A DNA stretch of 64,000 nucleotides from Sabellastarte sp. h YS-2021 (GCA_964017235.1 OZ024933.1:11535962-11599961); one strand, 5' to 3'. Shown: positions 43,661-56,590, counted from the first letter of the stretch. Translations and numbers: made by a program. The notes: a model not told the origin generated them from the letters alone.

Positions 43661-45135
43661 TTATTATTGGTCCTACAAGTTTTGGATATTAAACCAACCT
43701 ATAGGAGTTCATGGTTTGCAATTTTTTTTCATTTGTGATTTTGAAATGTTTTGCAGTTGGCCTTCATATCTGTGACAAGTGTATTTACTTTGCAACCTCT
43801 TGCTTTTGACTAAAGTTACATATATTTTTTCCTGTAGAGTACAACAACTCTATATATTACTTTGTTCTCTTTCTTTTATATTTGTAAAAAGGAATTTATA
43901 ATCTTTCCCCTTCATTAATCCAACAAACAGAAACTTCACTCAGTTTACCATATTTTGAAGTGAATTACCACTGAATTATGTTCTAATGATATATATTAGG
44001 ATAGTAAGTTGTTACAGTTGTAAATGTCTGATGTACTGCATATATTCAAAAAGTATACAGATCCATGCCACCTTAATAGTAGATTCAACTTTTTCTTTAC
44101 ACTCTCTCAGAGCCTTGCTTAAGGCTCAAGTACCCTAGTAATTAAGAGAAAAGATACAGAAAACATGGTCATTTTGCATAATGTACTCTTACAATTAACA
44201 TGTACTGGATTTTACACATGATATGTCTGCTCAGTTTATATCTCAAAACATGCATGAGTGCTTTATGAATACCAAACATCTGTGTACAAGTATGAAAACA
44301 TATGGTACAAATTTGAGCCTTAAGCAAGGCTAACTCACTCAATGAGAATTTGGAGAAAAGACACTGTTGTATACTTCAAGGATGAAAACAATCATGTAGC
44401 CTTGTTCAGGTGCACAGAATGTTTCTGTTGAAATCACCATTTTTATCACCTTTTTAATATCACATCACTTTGTGGCATTGTCTGATGGAATATTGGTGAT
44501 CGATGTGCCCAAGATGGGCATCATATTTAGCAAGTCCCTATAATAATATACATTGCATCATACTCATTTTATTTCCTGTAGTATGTCACAGAACATTGTA
44601 GAAATAATATCGTGTGCTACTGACATTATCTACATATAACATAGCTTTCAGATAATTTGTTTTTTTATACACTGGACACATATTTTTGTTAAGGAAAACA
44701 ATGACCTACAATATTATAATTGTTTCATTTTTAAAGCTGTAGAACTGTTTTTGAAATAAGTAAGGTTAATTGCTGGTGGTTTATATTTACAGTAACCTTG
44801 ACCAAACATCCTAACCTGTAATGACAAATTTTAAAGTGGTTATAACTCACGTATTATTGGTCCTAAGGTTTGCAATATGAAACCAACCTAAGGGAAACCA
44901 TAAGCTGGACTTGGGTCCTGTTTCGAGGTATATAGTTATAAATAGAAACTTTGGGAAAGACTAAGATAGTTGTAAAATACAGATGTTAAAAACACAACAA
45001 ATGTATCAGTTTATGGGAATGATCTCCTCTTGAACTCTAAGATCCTTTTATAAAGGTAAACAGCAATAAAACCACACACATTGTGCAGAACTATGTATAA
45101 ACATGGTCTCGGGTGTTTTACTATTATGGAGGAAT
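43661..45135. other. E-unit segment between array and LINE fragment
   Basis: AT-rich segment present nearly unchanged in copy 2 (53611-55069). Copy 2 lacks about 18 bp near 43965 ('accactgaattatgttct'). It contains a family D foldback element and, near 44830-44890, a stray diverged satellite piece. No gene was seen. Confidence 0.7.
44110..44332. mobile_element. Foldback element family D, copy 3
   Basis: Cleanest copy: 'agccttgcttaaggctcaag' at the left and 'gagccttaagcaaggcta' at the right. Each end can fold on itself and pair with the other. Confidence 0.8.
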
Positions 45136-45958
45136 ACATAGATAGATAGATCTTTATTCAGCATTACAATGTAATAATACAACAATTTAAAATAAATGCT
45201 GAAAGTAAATGTCAGAAGTTCAAATTAACTTATAACTAGACATCCCTAAATTTGGAGAGAACTGACAACATAAAGTTAAGAACATACAATAAATACTAAA
45301 CAGAAATGCCTGAAGTTCAAATGAACTTATTAGTAAATATTACTTAACTTGGACATAACTGACAACAGAAAGTCAAGAAAGAAATACAGCAGATAAAATA
45401 GATTTCGATTTATAACACAAAGAAGCTATTTAGCAATGAATATGCTAATTTGAACTGTTTGTCTGTTAATTAAATTTTAACATACTTGACAAAGTACTTA
45501 ATGGTAAAAATATAGATTAAGATACACACAGATTTAGTACACAGATCCGTAACTTCCATTTGTCATACCATAATTTGTTGGATAGGCAATGGTTTTTTAT
45601 ATTTAGTGAGGAATTCTTCTTTTAATCTCTTTTTGAAGCTTATTATAGATGGCAACAATCTTACATGTGATGGAATTTGATTGTACAGTTTAACCCCTAT
45701 AATACTAGGACATCTACTTTTCTGGAAAGTTTTGGCGATATTTTGATAAATGTTTCCACAGTTCCTTGTATTATAGTTATGAACATGCTTGACATATCTA
45801 TATCGTTCCATTAGTTTAGGTGGTATCAAATTCCTATCAGCTTTGAAAATATGAGTACATGTTTTGAATTTTATTATATCCCGTAACTTTAAACATTTGA
45901 ATGCATTGTATGTGTTGCTTGTTGAATCTCTGTATCTTAAGGAGCCAATCAGACACAT
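45136..45958 (-). pseudogene. LINE (non-LTR retrotransposon) 3' fragment, copy 1
   Basis: 131 codons encode the C-terminal tail of a LINE reverse transcriptase, with the typical HNYNTRN segment, GVKLYNQIPSHVR and SFKKRLKEEF. The 3' UTR follows, with AATAAA near 45152 and a (gata)n-like end at 45137. Everything 5' of this tail, including the RT domain, is missing, so it is a dead 5'-truncated insertion. The family could be Jockey-, L2- or CR1-like; the tail alone does not decide. The same fragment sits at the same place in E copy 2. Confidence 0.75.
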
Positions 45959-46074
45959 TCCTGACAGAGGAATCTAGGCGCCAGTCGATATTGGGATCAA
46001 TCGGGCCATAATTGAGCGATTGACGGGCGATTGATTACAAGTTCATAAAAAATTTACTACGATTAAGCCTTGAA
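45959..46074. repeat. E left-module fragment
   Basis: 'attcctga', 'gaatctaggcgccag', 'tcaatcgggccataattga' and 'cgattgacggg' match the module at 31610-31700, so a second, truncated module starts the second array. Confidence 0.75.
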
Positions 46075-47245
46075 CTCGCTTATTATTGGTCCTAGAGGTT
46101 TGGGATGGTGTACCAACATATAGGAAATCATGTGCTGGAAATCTTCTGGTGTGGTCAGATTTGACCTGGGGCCCCTCGTTAAAGATCAAAAGAGGATAGG
46201 CAAAGTTTTAAGTGCTTATAACTCGCTTATTATTGGTCCTAGAGGTTTGGAATGGTATACCAGCATATAGGAAATCATGTGCTGGGAATCATCTGGTGTG
46301 GTCAGATTTGACCTTGGGCCCCTCGTTTAAGGTCAAACGAAGATAGCCAAACATAAATGTGCTTATAACTCGCTTATTATTGGTCCTAGAGCTTTGGGAT
46401 GGTAAACCAACATATAGGAAACCATGGACAGGGAATCTCTTGGTGTGGTCAGATTTGACCTTGGGCTTCCTCTTCAAGGTCAAACGAGTATAGGCAAACA
46501 TAAAAGTGCTTATAACTCGCTTATTATTGGTCCTAGAGGTTTGTGATGGTATACTAACATATAGAAAATCATGGGCTGGGAATCTTTTGGTGTTGTCAGA
46601 TTTGACCTTGGGCCTCTTCTTCAAGGTGAAACAAGGATAGCCAAACATAAAAGTGCTTATAAGTGGCTTATTATTGGTCCTAGAACTTTGGGATGGTAAA
46701 CCAACCTGTAGGAAATCATGTGCTGGGAATCTTCTGGTGTGGTCAGATTTGACCTTTGGGCCTCTCCTTCAAGGTCAAATGAGCATAACGAAACTTTAAA
46801 GTGCTTATAACTCGCTTATGATTGGTCCTAGAGGTTTGGGATGGTAAACCAACATGTAGAAATTAAGGGCTGGTAATCTTTTGCTGTGGTCGAATTTGAC
46901 CTTGGCCCTCTCCTTCAAGGGTCAAATGAGCATAGCCAAACTTAAAAGTGCTTATAACTCACTTATTATTGGTCCTACAGGTTTAGGATGGTAAACCAAC
47001 ATGTAGGAAATCATGTGCTGGGAATCTTCTGGTGTGGTCAGATTTGATCTTAGGCCTCTCCTTCAAGGTCCAACGAGGATAGGAACTTTAAAGTGCTTAT
47101 AACTCATTTATTATTGGTCCTAGAGGTTTGGGATGGTATACCTACATATAGGAAATGATGGGCTTGAAATCTTTTGATGTGGTCAGATTTGACCTTGGGC
47201 CTCTCCTTCAAGGTCAAACAAGCATAGCCAAACTTTAAAGTGCTT
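46075..47245. repeat. 147-bp satellite array 1c
   Basis: About eight units, more diverged than in arrays 1a and 1b. The counterpart in copy 2 (55986-56590) has only about four, consistent with loss by unequal exchange. Confidence 0.9.
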
Positions 47246-47471
47246 CTTCTTCTTTGCAGCTGAAAACACACAGTCAGCTGATACAGAACCCGTTCATAGG
47301 CACTGAGTGTTTTTTTCGTTTTAAGGTCACTCTTGTGATCCTAACATGGTCCTTTTCACGAACATTTCTCTTCACGAATAACATTTACCTCTTCACATTA
47401 GTCCTTTAGCATTTTATATAAAGCTTAAAAGCTGTAGGGACGCTTTGTTTTTGTGTACAAAAACTTTTGTC
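47246..47471. repeat. E right tail, copy 1
   Basis: Non-satellite tail ending in an 8-bp perfect hairpin (gtttttgt and acaaaaac) followed by 'ttttgtc' and ta. The last bases agree with copy 2 to 'cttttgtctag' and then diverge, which fixes the right end of E. Confidence 0.75.
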
Positions 47472-48204
47472 TAGTTGGCTATGGCAGCCGTTTTCATTTT
47501 CAAAGTGAGACCAAACATTTTACAGATATATTTTCATAGCCACATAGATTCACTGCAAATTTGAAGATATTGTCTCACATAAATGAGAGATTAAGAATAT
47601 GAAAAAAAACGTGATGGACGGATGAATGCGCACCTACATGCATGCATGACAGGTGTTTTCTTCTGACCCCGACCTTCTTCTAGTGTGAGACAAAAAAAAT
47701 AAAAAGTCAGATATTTTGTTTGAGTTGGATGGTAGCTAAGGTTACCGGGAACCTACTATATGCGACTTATCAGTAGTCCTTGCAATTACGGCCAGCCACT
47801 GTGCAGTTCGGTATAAAGGCATGGTTATATTGGTAGCATTTCAAAAACTCTATCTTCACAATGTTTGCGACAAAGCCAGAGTTTATTCTGGGAGCATGCA
47901 AAAATATTTACCTGTACACAAGTATTGCAGGTACGACACCATAAAGCATGGGGGTCAAGAAATGTGTTATGCCGGCTATTTTAAAGGACGGGCTACATAC
48001 CAAAGGCCAAAAATAACACACCATAGTGAAAATATATGAACATGGCTCCTGAATGTACTTCTGAAATAACAACAGTTATCAGTAGACTCGAAATATGTTA
48101 TATTCCTGAACCAGATTTGTCCTGTTTTTATTTGCGTTTATTGTGTTTTGTAATATTTAGAGATGAAACAAATGTAGATGAACTGTGATAATGCAATGTC
48201 AGAT

Positions 48205-48433
48205 ACAGCCTTGCACAAGGCTCAGTTTTGTACTAAAACCCCCTTTTAGAACATGTACGCAAATGATTTGTTCACATGAAGCAATCCTTTATGCAATAAT
48301 AAGATATATTTACAGATCAGACTGTCTTCGCAGTATATACTGATAGAAATGTCCGTATAAGTTAGTGTACATTATGATAACTAAACCTTTATCGTCCAAC
48401 CGAATTGCAAGAAACTCAAGCCTACACAAGGCT
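48205..48433. mobile_element. Foldback element family D, copy 4
   Basis: Ends 'cagccttgcacaaggctcag' and 'caagcctacacaaggctg' are inverted. The interior is diverged from the other copies. Confidence 0.6.
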
Positions 48434-49014
48434 GGGTGTCATGGCAATGATATCTACGTTTTGTTGAGACAAAGTGCAATCGTTTTGCATATAAAGTGCT
48501 CTAAAGGGATTTCTCAGACCAAGCTATGTAAACATTAATATAGCCGACAATTGAAATAAAACGGCACCATTTCTTTGTCAACTACGAAAAATCCAGATGT
48601 TGTGGTTTTTATTTCGAAATCGATTCTATTCTTTTTGGTGATTTATAGTGCACAATATGGTTCATACAAAATGCATGATTTTTTTTCTACCCTGTTACCT
48701 TGAGACCCTATACAAGGTCCTCCCTTAGTGCATTATGATTCTCTCAGAACATTCGCCTAGTTCGAGTGTAATATCCAGAGTATTATAAAATGCACTCATC
48801 CATCGTCTGAAAAAAACGGAAAGAAAAAGACTTGCAAGGAGTTCTATATTACCCTGCACAATTGGATGACAGTAACATTAAAAGGTCAATTCAATCAAAA
48901 TCCACAACAATCAAGACTTGCATGATAAATAATTTTCATTAATTCTTAACAGGTGTATCTGTAAAAGTGTTGAATGTTAAGGGTACAACATACATTGTAA
49001 CATATTGTCTATGC

Positions 49015-49229
49015 TAGCCTTTCTTAAGACTCATGTACCCTTGCAATTAAGAGACAATATACAGAAGAATGGTCATTTTGCATAATATACATGTACTGGA
49101 TTTTACACACAAATACGGCATAGACACAGATCTCTGTCTGCTCAGTTTATATCTCATAACATGTAGTGGTACTTTATGAATACCAAATACCTGCATACAA
49201 GTCTTGAGTTTGAGCCTTAAGCAAGGCTA
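49015..49229. mobile_element. Foldback element family D, copy 5
   Basis: Ends 'tagcctttcttaagactcat' and 'gagccttaagcaaggcta'. The interior matches copy 3 ('ggtcattttgcataat', 'catgtactggattttacaca'). Confidence 0.7.
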
Positions 49230-49269
49230 TGTCCATGCTATTTCCGTATATGCTATTTCCTAATATGGG

Positions 49270-49975
49270 TGTTCCACCACACGACTAAGGCTCCCGATTA
49301 AGGGTTTTTGAGGGTCGGTTTGAAAAATTTGCTTAGTCCCAGGCGTCCTGTAAGGGTCGGTAGTTGTCGGTTGGGGCCGTGAGAAAAATCAAACATGTTT
49401 GATATTTTTCCCGACCGAAACCGACTTTTTTTCCCGCCATAAACAAAATGTCCAGTCCCAGGCTTCCTCAGGCCTCTTCAGACCAAATTTACACAGTCCT
49501 ATGCTGTCCCAGGCAGCCTGCGACCCTTAGTCCCCGACCCTTAGTCCCAGACCCTTAGTGCCTTAGTCCCAGGCCTCCTGCGACCCTTAGTCCCATTGCA
49601 AAACAAGAATCGGCCACATTGGTCTGGGGACGCCTGAGGACGCCTGAGAAGGCCTGAGGAGGCCGAGACTTAGTCGTGGGTTAGTCGGGGCTTAGTCCCA
49701 GGAGGCTGAGGTGTCCTGGGACCCAGTCGGTATGTCTACGACCAGATCTTGGATCAAACCGACCAGAAAAATGGCTTAGTCGGTTCTTAGTCCCAGACCA
49801 GTCGAGGACTCTGTAGGGTAGCCTGGGGCCTCCTCAGGCCCCCTGGGGTTGCTCTGACCTTAATCCCAGACTTTTACACCGATCCAGTATTCCCGCCCAT
49901 TTTACCTTTTTTTTCACCGGCTCTCCTCGATTAAGGGTCGGGGACAGGATCGGGACTTAGTCCTTTGGTGGAACA
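49270..49975. mobile_element. Foldback element family H
   Basis: 706 bp between 'tgttccaccacacgactaag' and the complement of 'tgttccaccaaaggactaag'. The interior is unusually GC-rich here and full of the words 'cttagtccc', 'cttagtcgg', 'ggcctcctg' and 'gaggacgcctga' in both orientations, so nearly all of it can fold. Non-coding. Confidence 0.75.
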
Positions 49976-50594
49976 GGGGCATACCGGGTAGTCAAAGCAC
50001 AGTTTAAACAATACTGACATAGTAGCATAATACAGTCTGAGTGCTTCAAAACTTATTTTGTATTTTATGAAAAGCAACAGTCTCGGTGCTTCAAAGATTG
50101 CTTGTCATTTTATCAAAGCCTCCTGATCTATTATGTTTACATTGGTATACTTCTGCTTCTACTTCATCATAAGACATATCACAATTGAACAAAATATTCT
50201 GGTCATTACTAGCTTTCATGTTAGATTCAGTTTCTCTATTCAACGTTTTGGTCTTGATTAAAAAAACATCAAAATCATTAATGGATGTATTGTAAAGATT
50301 ACAAAAATCAGTTTCCCATTTATGTGTTCATCTTTTGGTTCAGACAACATTTTTGTGCACTGACATTGGAATGTCACTTTTCTTACAAGCAAGATAGTTA
50401 ACTGCCCAAATATTTTATGGCCAGTTTTATTTGTTAATTCTCCACAGAATATTCATTATACTGTCTTAAGTAATTTATCAAAAGTATTTCTTGCCTAAAT
50501 GAAGTTAAGTTTTTTATTTTGACTTGACATGACTGGGCCATTTAAATTTTAAAAACAACTTTTCTTTTGATGTTGTTCAAAGAAAACTGTTGGT

Positions 50595-50800
50595 TAATTC
50601 ATCATCCCAAAAAAGGTTTATTGACCACATCAGAATATTCCCAGCCCATGATTTGTTTAGGGTTGGTTTCACACGCCAAACATCTAGGGGTAGTAATAAA
50701 TGACTAAAAGGCACTTTTAAGTGTGGCTACCCTTGTTTGACCTTGAAAGAGAGGCCAATTATCAAATATGAGCACATCACAAGATTCCCAGCCCATGATT
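50595..50800. repeat. Decayed, inverted 147-bp satellite units
   Basis: 'attcccagcccatgatt', 'ccaaacatctagg', 'aagtgtggctacccttg' and 'tttgaccttgaaagagaggcc' match the reverse complement of the satellite unit with many changes. Two parts are visible, just outside the left end of E copy 2. Confidence 0.7.
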
Positions 50801-50863
50801 ACATATTATTAAGCGTCCCTTGAAAAGGGGACGCTTATTGGTTTCACCCCTGGTTTTCAGTCA

Positions 50864-50904
50864 GCCGCCGCCGCCGCCGCCGCCACCGCCGCCGCCACCG
50901 CCGC
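50864..50904 (+). repeat. GCC microsatellite in E copy 2
   Basis: About 13 triplets with two cca interruptions, at the same place as in copy 1. Confidence 0.95.
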
Positions 50905-51237
50905 ATTATCGTCTCCCTTGAATATCTCCCTTGTTATTAGGCCTATCCAAATGATATGTGGCAGTGTTCTTCTATAGGCGTGGGGAAATTTTTTGACAGG
51001 CATAAATTTGACCTTTGACCTTTATCAAGGTCACATTATCAAAGATTCAAAAAAAAATTTACTTCCTTTTCACTAGATTTCCTCAGAAAGTACTGGGTGT
51101 GGGTCAACCAAATTTGGTATGCACATTCCTGAGGGAAGAATCTAGGCACCAGTCGATATTGGGATCAATCGGCCATAATTGACCGATTGACGGGCGATTG
51201 ATTATAAGTTCATAAAAATTTTGCTAAGATTAAGCCT

Positions 51238-53610
51238 TGAACTCGCTTATTATTGGTCGTAGAGGTTTGGGATGGTATACCAACATATAGGAAATCATGT
51301 GCTGGGAATCTTCTGGTGTGGTCAGATTTGACCTTGGGCCCCTCGTTCAAGGTCAAGCGAGGATAGGCAAAGTTTAAAGTGCTTATAACTCGCTTATTAT
51401 TGGTCCTAGAGGTTTGGGATGGTATACCAACGTATAGGAAATCATGTGCTGGGAATCTTCTGGTGTGGTCGCATTTGACCTTGGGCCCCCCCTTCAAGGT
51501 CAAACGAGCATAGCCAAACTTAAAAGTGTTTATAACTCGCTTATTATTGGTCCTAGAGGTTTGGGATGGTATACCAACATATAGAAAATCATGGGCTGGG
51601 AATCTTCTGGTGTGGTCGGATTTGACCTTGGGCCCCTCGTTCAAGGTCAAAAGAGCATAGCCAAACTTAAAAGTGCTTATAACTCGCTTATTATTGGTCC
51701 TAGAGGTTTGTGATGGTATACCAACATATAGGAAATCATGTGCTGGGAATCTTCTGGTGTGGTCGCATTTGACCTTGGGCCCCCCCTTCAAGGTCAAACG
51801 AGGATAGCCAAACTGAAAAGTGCTTATAACTCGCTTATTATTGGTCCTAGATGTTTGGGATGGTATACCAACATATAGGAAATCATGTGCTGGGAATCTT
51901 CTGGTGTGGTCACATTTGACCTTGGGCCCCCCCTTCAAGGTCAAACGAGGATAGCCAAACTGAAAAGTGCTTATAACTCGCTTATTATTGGTCCTAGAGG
52001 TTTGGGATGGTATACCAACATATAGGAAATCATGTGCTGGGAATCCTCTGGTGTGGTCAGATTTGACCTTGGGCCTCTCCTTCAAGGTCAAACGAGGATA
52101 GCCAAACATAAAAATGCTTATAACTCGCTTTTTATTGATCCTAGAGCTTTGGGATGGTAAACTGACATGTAGGAAATCATGGGCTAGGAATCTTCTGGTG
52201 TGGTCGGATTTGACCTTTGGCCCCTCCTTCAAGGTACAACGAGCATAGCCAAACTTAAAAGTGCTTATAACTCGCTTATTATTGGTCCTAGAGGTTTGGG
52301 ATGGTATACCAACATATAGAAAATCATGGGCTGGGAACCATCTGGTGTTGTCGAATTTGACCTTGGGCCCCTCCTTCAAGGTCAAATGAGGATAGGCAAA
52401 CTTAAAAGTGCTTATAACTCGCTTATTATTGGTCCTAGAGGTTTGGGATGGTATACCAACATATAGGAAATCATGTGCAGGGAATCTTCTGGTGTGGTCA
52501 GATTTGACCTTGGGCCTCTTCTTCAAGGTCAAACGAGGATAGGCAAAGTTTAAAGTGCTTATAACTCGCTTATTATTGGCCCTAGAGGTTTTGGATGGCA
52601 TACCAACATATAGGAAATCATGAGCTGGTAATCTTTTGGTGTGGTTAGATTTGACCTTGGGCCTCTCCTTCAAGGTCAAACGAGGATAGCCAAACTGAAA
52701 AGTGCTTATAACTTGCTTATTATTAGTCCTAGCGGTTTGGGATGGTATACCAACATGTAGGAAATCATGGCCTGGGAATCTTTTGGTGTGGTCGGATTTA
52801 ACCTTGGGCCTCTCCTTCAAGGTCAAAAGAGGATAGCCAAACATAAAAATGCTTATAACTCGCTTATTATTGGTCCTAGAGCTTTGGGATGGTAAACTGA
52901 CATGTAGGAAATCATGTGCCAGGAATCTTCTGGTGTGGTCTGATTTGACCTTGGGCCCCTCCTTCAAGGTCAAACGAGCATAGCCAAATTTAAAAGTGCT
53001 TATAACTCGCTTATTATTGGTCCTACAGGTTTGTGATGGTATACCAACCTATAGGAAATCATGGGCTGGGAACCTTCTGGTGTGGTCGGATTTGACCTTG
53101 GCCCTCTCCTTCAAGGTCAAATAAGGATAGCCAAACATAAAAATGCTTATAACTCGCTTATTATTGGTCCTAGAGCTTTGGGATGGTATACCAACATATA
53201 GGAAATCATGGGCAGGGTATCTTATGCTGTGGTCGGATTTGACCTTGGGGCCCCCTTCAAGGTCAAGCGAGGGTAGTCAAAGTTAAAAGTGCGGATAACT
53301 CGCTTATTATTGGTCCTAGAGGTATGGGACGGTAAAGCAACATGCAGGAAATCATGGGCTGGTAATATTTTAGTGTGGTCGTATTTGACCTTGGGCCTCT
53401 CCTTCAAGTTCAAATGAGGATAGGCAAACTTAGAAGTGCTTATAACTCACTTATTATTGGTCCTAGAGGTTTGGGATGGTAAACCAAGATGTAGGAAATC
53501 ATGGACTTGGAATCTTTTCTTGGGATCGGATTTGACCTTGGGACCCTCCTTCAAGGTCAAATGAGGATAGGCAAACTTAAAAGTGCTTATAACTTGCTTA
53601 TGAGTCGCTT
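51238..53610. repeat. 147-bp satellite array 2b
   Basis: About sixteen units. The left third resembles array 1a (ccccccttcaaggtc variants) and the right two thirds array 1b, with the stretch around the Ngaro insertion site absent. On the minus strand it is open for 587 codons. Confidence 0.93.
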
Positions 53611-55069
53611 ATTATTGGTCCTACTAGTTTTGGATATTAAACCAACCTATAGGAGTTCATGGTTTGCAATTTTTTTTTCATTTGTGATTTTGAAATGTTT
53701 TGCAGTTGGCCTTCATATCTGTGACAAGTGTATTTACTTTGCAACCTCTTGCTTTTGACTAAAGTTACATATATTTTTTCCTGTAGAGTACAACAACTCT
53801 ATATATTACTTTGTTCTCTTTCTTTTATATTTGTAAAACGGAATTTATAATCTTTCCCCTTCATTAATCCAACAAACAGAAACTTCACTCAGTTTACCAT
53901 ATTTTGAAGTGAATAATGATATATATTAGGATAGTAAGTTGTTACAGTTGTAAATGTCTGATGTACTGCATATATTCAAAAAGTATACAGATCCATGCCA
54001 CCTTAATAGTAGATTCAACCTTTTCTTTACACTCACTCAGAGCCTTGCTTAAGGCTCAAGTACCCTCGTAATTAAGAGAAAAGATACAGAAAACATGGTC
54101 ATTTTGCATAATGTACTCTTACAATTAACATGTACTGGATTTTACACATGATATGTCTGCTCAGTTTATATCTCAAAACATGCATGAGTGCTTTATGAAT
54201 ACCAAATATCTGTGTACAAGTATGAAAACATATGGTACAAATTTGAGCCTTAAGCAAGGCTAACTCACTCAATGAGAATTTGGAGAAAAGACACTGTTGT
54301 ATACTTCAAGGATGAAAACAATCATGTAGCCTTGTTCAGGTGCACAGATTGTTTCTGTTGAAATCACCATTTTTATCACCTTTTTAATATCACATCACTT
54401 TGTGGCATTGTCTGATGGAATATTGGTGATCGATGTGCCCAAGATGGGCATCATATTTAACAAGTCCCTATAATAATATACATTGCATCATACTCATTTT
54501 ATTTCCTGTAGTATGTCACAGAACATTGTAGAAATAATATCGTGTGCTACTGACATTATCTACATATAACATAGCTTTCAGATAATTTGTTTTTTTATAC
54601 ACCGGACACATATTTTTGTTAAGGAAAACAATGACCTACAATATTATAATTGTTTCATTTTTAAAGCTGTAGAACTGTTTTTGAAATAAGTAAGGTTAAT
54701 TGCTGGTGGTTTATATTTACAGTAACCTTGACCAAACATCCTAACCTGTAATGACAAATTTTAAAGTGGTTATAACTCACGTATTATTGGTCCTAAGGTT
54801 TGCAATATGAAACCAACCTAAGGGAAACCATAAGCTGGACTTGGGTCCTGTTTCGAGGTATATAGTTATAAATAGAGACTTTGGGAAAGACTAAGATAGT
54901 TGTAAAATACAGATGTTAAAAACACAACAAATGTATCAGTTTATGGGAATGATCTCCTCTTGAACTCTAAGATCCTTTTATAAAGGTAAACAGCAATAAA
55001 ACCACACACATTGTGCAGAACTATGTATAAACATGGTCTCGGGTGTTTTACTATTATGGAGGAATACAC
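53611..55069. other. E-unit segment, copy 2
   Basis: Counterpart of 43661-45135, nearly identical. It includes a family D element at 54040-54262. No gene was seen. Confidence 0.7.
54040..54262. mobile_element. Foldback element family D, copy 6
   Basis: Duplicate of copy 3, carried along with the E unit. Confidence 0.8.
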
Positions 55070-55893
55070 AGATAGATAGATCTTTATTCAGCATTACATT
55101 ACAATGTAATAATACAACAATTTAAAATAAATGCTGAAAGTAAATGTCAGAAGTTCAAATGAACTTATAACTAGACATCCCTAAATTTGGAGAGAACTGA
55201 CAACATAAAGTTAACAACATACAATAAATACTAAACAGAAATGCCTGAAGTTTAAATGAACTTATTAGTAAATATTACTTAACTTGGACATAACTGACAA
55301 CAGAAAGTCAAGAAAGAAATACAGCAGATAAAATAGATTTCGATTTATGACACAAAGAAGCTATTTAGCAATGAATATGCTAATTTGAACTGTTTGTCTG
55401 TTAATTAAATTTTAACATACTTGACAAAGTACTTAATGGTAAAAATATAGATTAAGATACACACAGATTTAGTACGCAGATCCGTAACTTCCATTTGTCA
55501 TACCATAATTTGTTGGATAGGCAATGGTTTTTTATATTTAGTGAGGAATTCTTCTTTTAATCTCTTTTTGAAGCTTATTATAGATGGCAACAATCTTACA
55601 TGTGATGGAATTTGATTGTACAGTTTAACCCCTATAATACTAGGACATCTACTTTTCTGGAAAGTTTTGGGGATATTTTGATAAATGTTTCCACAGTTCC
55701 TTGTATTATAGTTATGAACATGCTTGACATATCTATATCGTTCCATTAGTTTAGGTGGTATCAAATTCCTATCAGCTTTGAAAATATGAGTACATGTTTT
55801 GAATTTTATTATATCCCGTAACTTTAAACATTTGAATGCATTGTATGTGTTGCTTGTTGAATCTCTGTATCTTAAGGAGCCAATCGGGCACAT
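55070..55893 (-). pseudogene. LINE 3' fragment, copy 2
   Basis: Same 131-codon RT tail and 3' UTR as at 45136-45958, with a handful of substitutions (for example Ala to Pro near residue 75). It was duplicated with E, not inserted independently. Confidence 0.75.
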
Positions 55894-55985
55894 TCCTGAC
55901 AGAGGAATCTAGGCGCCAGTCGATATTGGGATCAATCGGGCCATAATTGAGCGATTGACGGGCGATTGATTATAAGTTCATAAAA

Positions 55986-56590
55986 AATTTACTACGATTA
56001 AGCCTTGAACTCGCTTATTATTGGTCCTAGAGGTTTGGGATGGTGTACCAACATATAGGAAATCATGTGCTGGAAATCTTCTGGTGTGGTCAGATTTGAC
56101 CTGGGGCCCCTCGTTAAAGATCAAAAGAGGATAGGCAAAGTTTTAAGTGCTTATAACTCGCTTATTATTGGTCCTAGAGGTTTGGAATGGTATACCAGCA
56201 TATAGGAAATCATGTGCTGGGAATCATCTGGTGTGGTCAGATTTGACCTTGGGCCCCTCGTTTAAGGTCAAACGAAGATAGCCAAACTTAAAAGTGCTTA
56301 TAACTCACTTATTATTGGTCCTACAGGTTTAGGATGGTAAACCAACATGTAGGAAATCATGTGCTGGGAATCTTCTGGTGTGGTCAGATTTGATCTTAGG
56401 CCTCTCCTTCAAGGTCCAACGAGGATAGGAACTTTAAAGTGCTTATAACTCATTTATTATTGGTCCTAGAGGTTTGGGATGGTATACCTACATATAGGAA
56501 ATGATGGGCTTGAAATCTTTTGATGTGGTCAGATTTGACCTTGGGCCTCTCCTTCAAGGTCAAACAAGCATAGCCAAACTTTAAAGTGCT
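55986..56590. repeat. 147-bp satellite array 2c
   Basis: About four units. Relative to array 1c, four units between about 46340 and 46940 are missing. Confidence 0.9.

Larger units (their letters stand above)
31278..47471. mobile_element. E unit, copy 1 (carries the Ngaro element)
   Basis: Left half of the 25.5-kb insertion into the Ty3/Gypsy element. Order: terminal hairpin, GCC microsatellite, 340-bp module, 147-bp satellite array (interrupted by the Ngaro element), single-copy-like segment, LINE 3' fragment, second piece of module, second array, fixed tail. The same order occurs in copy 2 at 50808-56817. TA dinucleotides flank the whole insertion (31276-31277 and 56818-56819). No protein clearly its own was found, so mobility is an inference. 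Confidence 0.65.
47472..50807. other. Spacer between the two E copies
   Basis: 3.3 kb not found elsewhere in the window except for mobile pieces: two family D elements, the family H foldback element, and an inverted, decayed satellite stretch at its right edge. The 72-codon ORF at 47821-48039 has no recognisable feature. Confidence 0.6.

Noticed and set aside
47440..47475. E as a Helitron, because of a hairpin followed by CTAG
   Set aside because: The left end does not begin with TC, and the G of CTAG belongs to the target at 56820. Flanking TA on both sides fits better, though the class remains open.
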